A stretch of DNA of 64,000 nt from the NCBI RefSeq assembly GCF_002088945.1, contig NZ_NCSU01000011.1, forward strand, positions 62,001 to 126,000, given 5' to 3'. Below are positions 59,080 through 64,000 of the stretch, one piece after another. A program made the position numbers and the translations under genes. The notes beneath the pieces are model-generated. The model was given only the letters and a program-made list of their open reading frames with translations. It had not been told where the DNA came from and searched no databases. Origin of the DNA: Henriciella pelagia. Lineage in GTDB: Bacteria; Pseudomonadota; Alphaproteobacteria; Caulobacterales; Hyphomonadaceae. Position 1 is the first letter of the stretch, and every line of letters starts with the position of its first letter.

Positions 59080-61641
59080 CTATTCCTTGGCCTTGGCCGT
59101 CGATTTTTTCTTGGCTGGGGCCTTCTTCTTGGCCGGTGCCTTTTTCTTCTTTGCCGGCTTCTTGGCCTTGGCGTCGATCAGTTCGATCGCCTGCTCAAGC
59201 GTCACCGTATCCGGTGTCACCTCCTTGGGCAGGGTCGCATTGGTCTTCCCATGCTTCACATAAGGCCCGTAGCGCCCTTCGTAGACATGGATCGGCGCAT
59301 CATCACCGGGGTGCTTGCCAAGCTCTTTCAGCGGCTCGACCTTGGCGCGCCCACCGCCCCGGCTTGCATTCTTGTCGGCGATCAGGGTGACGGCGCGGTT
59401 CAGGCCGATATCGAACAGCTCTTCGATATCCTTCACGTTCGCAAACGTGCGAAGGTGCTGCACATAAGGGCCGTAGCGTCCGAGATTGGCAAGGATGGGC
59501 TCTCCATCTTCCGGGTGCTTGCCGACTTCACGCGGCAGCGAGAGAAGCTTCACGCCCTTGTCGAGGTTCATCTCCTGAGGCTGCCATCCCTTGGGCAGGC
59601 TGGTGCGCTTAGGTTTGTCGTCGGTCTCCATCTCGACATAGGGGCCAAACCGCCCGGTCTTCAACAGGACGGGCTGTCCAGTCTCCGGATGGATGCCAAG
59701 CTCTTCGCCGTCCGGATTGATTGCGCCATCCTGTTCAGCATCAGCAGAGAAGGGGCGGGTAAACTTGCAGTCCGGATAGCGCGAGCAGCCCACAAAGGCC
59801 CCGTGCCGTCCAAGCTTTAGTGAAAGCTCGCCTTCCTTGCACAGCGGACACTCTCGCGGGTTTTCCTTCGGGTTGCCATTCTCGTCCTTTGACGGAAAGA
59901 CATACGGTCCCAGCGCAATGTTCAGCGCGTCCAGGACGTCAGAAACCCGCAGCTCCTTGGTTTCGTCGATGGATGCCTGGAACTGTTTCCAGAAGTCGCG
60001 AAGAAAGGCTTTCCAGTCGAGCTTGCCGTCTGAGATGACGTCGAGCTGTTCTTCAAGTTCGGCCGTGAAGTCATACTCGACATATCGGGCAAAGAAGTTT
60101 TCCAGAAAGGCCGTGACCAGCCGTCCCTTGTCTTCCGGAATCAGCTGCTTTTTCTCGAGACGCACGTAGTCCCGGTCTTCGAGCGTCGAGAGGGTTGAGG
60201 CATAGGTCGAAGGTCGGCCGATGCCGAGCTCTTCGAGGCGCTTGACCAGCGACGCCTCTGTGTAGCGCGGCGGCGGCTGGGTGAAATGCTGCTCGGACTT
60301 TGCCTCCTTGAGGTCGGCATGTTCGCCTTCCTTCATTTTCGGCAGGCGTCCTTCAGCGTCCTCATCATCCTCGCCGTCATCGCGGCCCTCAGTGTAGAGC
60401 TTGATGAAGCCGTCAAAGACCACGACCTGACCGGTCGCGCGCAACGTGGCACGCTTGTCCTTGGACAGGAAGTCAAGCGTCGTGCGTTCAAATTCTGCTG
60501 CTTCCATCTGTGACGCTACGGCCCGGCGCCAGATCAGCGTATAGAGCTTCTTCAGGTCGCCATCGCCGCGATAGGCTTCAGGGCGAATGCTGAAATCGGT
60601 CGGGCGGACGGCCTCGTGCGCCTCCTGGGCATTCTTGGCCTTGGAGGAGTAGCGCCGCGCCTTCTCCGGCAGGTAGCGGGCGCCATAGTCAGTCTCGATC
60701 TGACGACGGGCTGCACCATAGGCTTCCTCTGCCATGTTGATGCCGTCGGTCCGCATATAGGTGATGCGGCCTTCTTCGTAGAGCTTCTGCGCAGCCTGCA
60801 TGGTCCGCTTGGCCGAAAAGCCAAGCTTGCGCGAGGCTTCCTGCTGCAGGGTGGACGTGATGAAGGGCGGCGGCGGGTTGCGACGGACCGGTTTGGATTC
60901 AACCGATGCAACCGAGAAACCGCCAACCTTCACAGCATTGAGCGCGTCGGTTGCAGACTTTTCGTCTGGCAGGTCGAACTTCTTCAGCGTCTTGCCGTCC
61001 AGCGCATAGAGCCGCGCCTTGAAGTCCGAACCATCCTTGGAACGAAGATCGGCCTCGATGGTCCAGTATTCCTGTGGCTGGAAGGTTTCGATCTCCAGCT
61101 CTCGCTGACAGATGATGCGCAGCGCAACCGACTGCACACGGCCAGCAGACCGGGAGCCGGGCAGCTTGCGCCAGAGAACCGGCGACAGGTTGAAGCCGAC
61201 CAGATAGTCGAGTGCCCGACGGGCGAGATAGGCATCGACCAGCTCCTGGTCGATCTCGCGCGGCTTTTCCATCGCCGTCGTGACCGCATTCTTGGTGATC
61301 GCGTTGAACACCACGCGCTCGATCGGAATACCTTTCAGCGCGCGGCGCTTTTCCAGCGCTTCGAGGAGGTGCCAGCTGATCGCTTCGCCTTCGCGATCAG
61401 GGTCGGTTGCAAGAATGAGTTTTTCCGCGTTCTTTGTCGCTTCGGCAATTTCGCGTATGCGCCCAGCCGACTTGCTGTCAGCCTGCCAGACCATTTCAAA
61501 GTCGTTTTCCGGATCGACAGAGCCATCCTTGGAAGGTAGGTCGCGGACATGCCCGTAGGAGGCGAGCACTTTGTAGTCGCTTCCGAGATACTTGTTGATC
61601 GTCTTTGCCTTGGCCGGCGACTCAACAACAACAACTTTCAT
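59080..61641 (-). CDS. topA: DNA topoisomerase I
   Basis: TopA relaxes negative supercoils. The ATG at 61641 follows GGAGG and gives 853 aa. It opens with the Toprim fold (VVVESPAKAKTINKYLG, 17 residues), has DPDREGEAISWHL and the active-site Tyr region RITYMRTDG. C-terminal features are a zinc finger (CPLCKEGELSLKLG, FVGCSRYPDC), two further beta-rich GRYGPY repeats and a Lys/Ala/Pro-rich tail (about 30 residues, KKAPAKKK-like). That tail is typical of alphaproteobacterial TopA. The gene is 60 bp after lptG. Confidence 0.97.
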   Translation of the reverse strand: MKVVVVESPAKAKTINKYLGSDYKVLASYGHVRDLPSKDGSVDPENDFEMVWQADSKSAGRIREIAEATKNAEKLILATDPDREGEAISWHLLEALEKRRALKGIPIERVVFNAITKNAVTTAMEKPREIDQELVDAYLARRALDYLVGFNLSPVLWRKLPGSRSAGRVQSVALRIICQRELEIETFQPQEYWTIEADLRSKDGSDFKARLYALDGKTLKKFDLPDEKSATDALNAVKVGGFSVASVESKPVRRNPPPPFITSTLQQEASRKLGFSAKRTMQAAQKLYEEGRITYMRTDGINMAEEAYGAARRQIETDYGARYLPEKARRYSSKAKNAQEAHEAVRPTDFSIRPEAYRGDGDLKKLYTLIWRRAVASQMEAAEFERTTLDFLSKDKRATLRATGQVVVFDGFIKLYTEGRDDGEDDEDAEGRLPKMKEGEHADLKEAKSEQHFTQPPPRYTEASLVKRLEELGIGRPSTYASTLSTLEDRDYVRLEKKQLIPEDKGRLVTAFLENFFARYVEYDFTAELEEQLDVISDGKLDWKAFLRDFWKQFQASIDETKELRVSDVLDALNIALGPYVFPSKDENGNPKENPRECPLCKEGELSLKLGRHGAFVGCSRYPDCKFTRPFSADAEQDGAINPDGEELGIHPETGQPVLLKTGRFGPYVEMETDDKPKRTSLPKGWQPQEMNLDKGVKLLSLPREVGKHPEDGEPILANLGRYGPYVQHLRTFANVKDIEELFDIGLNRAVTLIADKNASRGGGRAKVEPLKELGKHPGDDAPIHVYEGRYGPYVKHGKTNATLPKEVTPDTVTLEQAIELIDAKAKKPAKKKKAPAKKKAPAKKKSTAKAKE

Positions 61642-61707
61642 ATGGGGCTCCTCCAGAGAGCGCCGGAACTTGGTGGTGACGCTGACAACTGTCAACCCGT
61701 GCTTGCG

Positions 61708-62823
61708 TCAGCCATCCTCGCGATAGGCAATGACGGTAAGGCTGGCGAACAGGGCAAACAGGGCAGGGGACCATGCTGCAATAACGGGTGGCAATGCGCC
61801 TGTCGCGCCGAGGCTGGACGAGAACTGCATGATGAAAAACACCCCCATCGCCGACAGCGCGCCGATCGCCACAAGCTGGCTTGTGCCGCCCAGCCGCGAC
61901 AGCCTCAGGCAGACGATGGCACCAATCAGCGCCATGGATGTGTAGAAGACGGGGATAGCCGTCAGGCTGAAGAAACGGACGCGGAAGCGCGACGTATCGA
62001 GACCGGCCTTCCCGGTCTGCTGGATGAACCCGGGCAGGCGCCAGAAACCGATCGTGCTTGGTGACACAAAACGGTCCAGCAGAGTATCGGGATCAAGGTC
62101 GGTAGGAATGGCGAGGCTGGGCAGCCGCTCGGGCGGCGACCCTGGAATATTCTCCACAATGTTTTCGATCTGCCAGAAGCCATCGATGATGCGGGCCCGT
62201 TCGGCATCAATCCGGCGGACGAAGTTGAAACGCTGGGTGGGGCGGCCATCGACGAAGACCCGGCCTTCCTCCAGCAGTTTCACATTCTCGAAGACCTGGC
62301 CCGTACTGTCGACGGACTCTGCATGGATCACGATCTGCGTATTCCCGTCGCCTTGCCGCAGCCAGACATCCGTGCGGCTGGAATCAGGCTGCACGCCGCC
62401 GGACATCAGGATCGCGTTTCGCGTTTCCTCGAACTGGTTTGAAAGGCGCGAGCCAAGCGGGTTCAGCACGCCGACCGCAAACAGACCAAGCAGGACAGAC
62501 ATCACAATGAGCGGCTGCAGGAACTGCCAGGCCGACATGCCCGTCGCGCGAATGACCGACAGTTCCGAGCGTTTGTTGAGCCGGCTGAATGCCATCATCG
62601 CCGCGACAAGGATCGCGAATGGCAGGGTCTCCTCGATCAGTCCGGGAAGCTTCATCGCAGAAAGCTGCACGGCCTGCATTGGAGACAGGTCGACGTCTCC
62701 GCCCACCGTGCGCAGCTGCTCGACAACATCGACCAGCAGGATGGTCACGACAAAAATCGTGATCACCAGGGCGAGGCTGGTCACGCACTGCATGAAGATG
62801 TAGCGCTGGATCCGGTTGAGCAT
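61708..62823 (-). CDS. lptG: LPS export permease LptG
   Basis: LptG is one of two permeases of the LptB2FG complex that extracts lipopolysaccharide from the inner membrane. The 371-aa protein starts MLNRIQRYIFMQ, with six transmembrane helices in two groups of three around a periplasmic domain (about residues 125-265). Family signatures are LPGLIEETLPFAILVAAMMAFSRLN (partly quoted as LPFAILVAAM) and ELSVIRATGMSAWQ. The ATG overlaps the lptF stop (ATGA). LptB is not in the window. Confidence 0.93.
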   Translation of the reverse strand: MLNRIQRYIFMQCVTSLALVITIFVVTILLVDVVEQLRTVGGDVDLSPMQAVQLSAMKLPGLIEETLPFAILVAAMMAFSRLNKRSELSVIRATGMSAWQFLQPLIVMSVLLGLFAVGVLNPLGSRLSNQFEETRNAILMSGGVQPDSSRTDVWLRQGDGNTQIVIHAESVDSTGQVFENVKLLEEGRVFVDGRPTQRFNFVRRIDAERARIIDGFWQIENIVENIPGSPPERLPSLAIPTDLDPDTLLDRFVSPSTIGFWRLPGFIQQTGKAGLDTSRFRVRFFSLTAIPVFYTSMALIGAIVCLRLSRLGGTSQLVAIGALSAMGVFFIMQFSSSLGATGALPPVIAAWSPALFALFASLTVIAYREDG

Positions 62824-63929
62824 CAGCGCGTGACCCCCTGGACCCTGTGGGCGGGCTTCAGCCGCCATTTGAAGAAGATCATCGCCAGAACCAGCAAGGT
62901 CCCGAGCGGAACGAGCCACTGTCCGAAATTGACCATCACATTGTCAGCACTCGCCGACTGGATGGTAAGCTGGACCATGACGAGGCCGATCGCGCCGGTC
63001 GTCGCGAACACGATCCGGCGGTTATACCCGCGTCGATTGAAATCACCGCCCAGCACAGCCATGATCGCGATCAGCGCCATGGTGATACTGACAAGCGGGG
63101 TCGTCAGCCTGGCATGCGCCTCAGCGACAAATTTGTCGGCGTCCTGAATCTGCTGGTAATTGGTGCGGTCAATATTGACGAGTTCGTGCAGGTAGCGGTC
63201 CGACGCCTTCAGCACAACGGCGCCGCGGTCTTCCATGAAGGGGGTAAGATCGAAGGTTGACTGGTCGAAATCGAGGATGCTGAGCGCCCCATTGGAATCA
63301 GTCTGGTGGATCTGGCCTTCCCACATCACGATGCTTGGCGAACCGTCAACTTCGACGAAACGGCCGCGCTGGGCGAGATAGTCCCGCGCATCCTGGCGAT
63401 TGTCCGAAATCAGCACGCCGATAAGGTCACCGCCGCGTGATTCGCGGGCGAACACGGTGAGATCATCACCGGCCTTGGTGAACTGTCCGGGCCGGACGAG
63501 AGATGTGGCGAGATCGGCGCGCGCTTCGGTGACCGTTTCGCGCAGGGCGCGTTGCGCGGTCGGCTGGACCCAGAGATTGACCGCAAGCAGGGCGAGCGCA
63601 GCAAGGACTGCAAGCCGGATGATCGGCGATGCGATCTGCCATCGCGTCATGCCAGCGGCGCCGGCCACAACGATTTCATTATCCCGGTGGAGCTTGTTCA
63701 GCGACCAGATGGTTGCGACGAAAATGGCGAGTGGCGTCAGCAAAGCGATGATCTGCGGAGAGCCAAGCGCCACGACATAGAAGAAGGTCAGCGCCGATTG
63801 CCGGTTCTCGATGATCAAATCGGTCTGCGACAAGCCCTGCGCCAGAATGGCAAGCAGGGTCAGGCCGCCGACAATTACGACAACAGAGCGGAACACTTGC
63901 TTGAAGAGATAGCTCTGGATGCGATTCAT
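62823..63929 (-). CDS. lptF: LPS export permease LptF
   Basis: LptF is the second permease of the LPS exporter. The 368-aa protein opens MNRIQSYLFKQVFRSV, has ALLTPLAIFVATIWSLNKLHRDNEIVVAGAAGM-type residues (partly quoted as LNKLHRDNEIVVAGA) and a periplasmic beta-jellyroll (about 120-275), and ends with three helices and a basic tail. It is coupled to lptG (1-bp overlap). The 71 bp upstream to the window end show no clear promoter. The pair lptF-lptG is the conserved order. Confidence 0.93.
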   Translation of the reverse strand: MNRIQSYLFKQVFRSVVVIVGGLTLLAILAQGLSQTDLIIENRQSALTFFYVVALGSPQIIALLTPLAIFVATIWSLNKLHRDNEIVVAGAAGMTRWQIASPIIRLAVLAALALLAVNLWVQPTAQRALRETVTEARADLATSLVRPGQFTKAGDDLTVFARESRGGDLIGVLISDNRQDARDYLAQRGRFVEVDGSPSIVMWEGQIHQTDSNGALSILDFDQSTFDLTPFMEDRGAVVLKASDRYLHELVNIDRTNYQQIQDADKFVAEAHARLTTPLVSITMALIAIMAVLGGDFNRRGYNRRIVFATTGAIGLVMVQLTIQSASADNVMVNFGQWLVPLGTLLVLAMIFFKWRLKPAHRVQGVTR

Positions 63930-64000
63930 GGGCGAGTCAGGTGCTATTTTTTGCTCTGCGCCTTGCCTAGCGAGTTGATTGGCGCGCGTCGATGTTTAGT

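Noticed and set aside
1-64000. tRNA genes, rRNA, integrases, insertion sequences
   Set aside because: No tRNA-like cloverleaf in the intergenic gaps, no transposase or integrase frame and no terminal inverted repeats were seen.

Overview
The window is a dense, GC-rich stretch of alphaproteobacterial chromosome. The gene content points to the Caulobacterales/Hyphomonadaceae side of the class: adjacent divK and pleD cell-cycle regulators, a UrcA-family exported protein, an alphaproteobacterial LexA box (GTTC-N7-GTTC) in front of dinB, and a curli locus built on CsgF/CsgG. The family assignment is inference from gene content. No rRNA, tRNA, CRISPR array, insertion sequence, prophage or pseudogene is visible, and no gene-free stretch exceeds 300 bases.

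Region 1 (1-6 kb) is the accessory highlight, a six-gene curli (functional amyloid) operon. It encodes CsgF, a CsgG secretion pore with a long C-terminal extension, three curlin-repeat proteins of very different size and charge (467, 364 and 198 aa), and a 177-aa secreted protein that starts with curlin-like motifs and ends in a charged coiled coil. csgE, csgD and csgC/csgH are not visible. A 14-bp perfect palindrome and a candidate promoter precede csgF.

Region 2 (6-18 kb) holds a quinone-oxidoreductase-like MDR protein, a convergent FAD monooxygenase, an NnrU-family membrane protein and panB. It continues with an envelope/translation block (YfgM-like TPR protein, bamB, der) and a minus-strand operon radA-cvpA-purF-SDR.

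Region 3 (18-25.7 kb) has urcA, an unknown membrane-anchored protein, mlaF-mlaE fused by overlap to alr and dnaB, the ribosomal operon rpsF-rpsR-rplI with a clear terminator, and an isocitrate lyase/PEP mutase-family enzyme.

Region 4 (25.7-39 kb) is core metabolism and envelope: fabD-fabG-acpP-fabF-mltG-yicC-gmk on the plus strand, then lptD-surA-pdxA-ksgA and plsY-dprA on the minus strand. It links fatty-acid synthesis, peptidoglycan length control, LPS export and outer-membrane biogenesis.

Region 5 (39-48 kb) contains a TetR regulator, pyrB with a dihydroorotase homologue that has lost its metal ligands (a pseudo-DHOase), an AEC transporter and ruvX. It also contains the GatCAB amidotransferase genes, interrupted by a lipoprotein gene on the opposite strand and a small membrane protein gene.

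Region 6 (48-64 kb) contains a HIT/FemAB-like/GDPD/RidA/dinB minus-strand cluster, the divK-pleD operon, a universal stress protein, rpmG with its terminator, and nudix-rnr. After these come an overlooked 43-aa membrane protein gene, a GNAT acetyltransferase, topA and lptG-lptF. With bamB, surA, lptD and mlaEF, the window carries an unusually large share of the outer-membrane assembly machinery.
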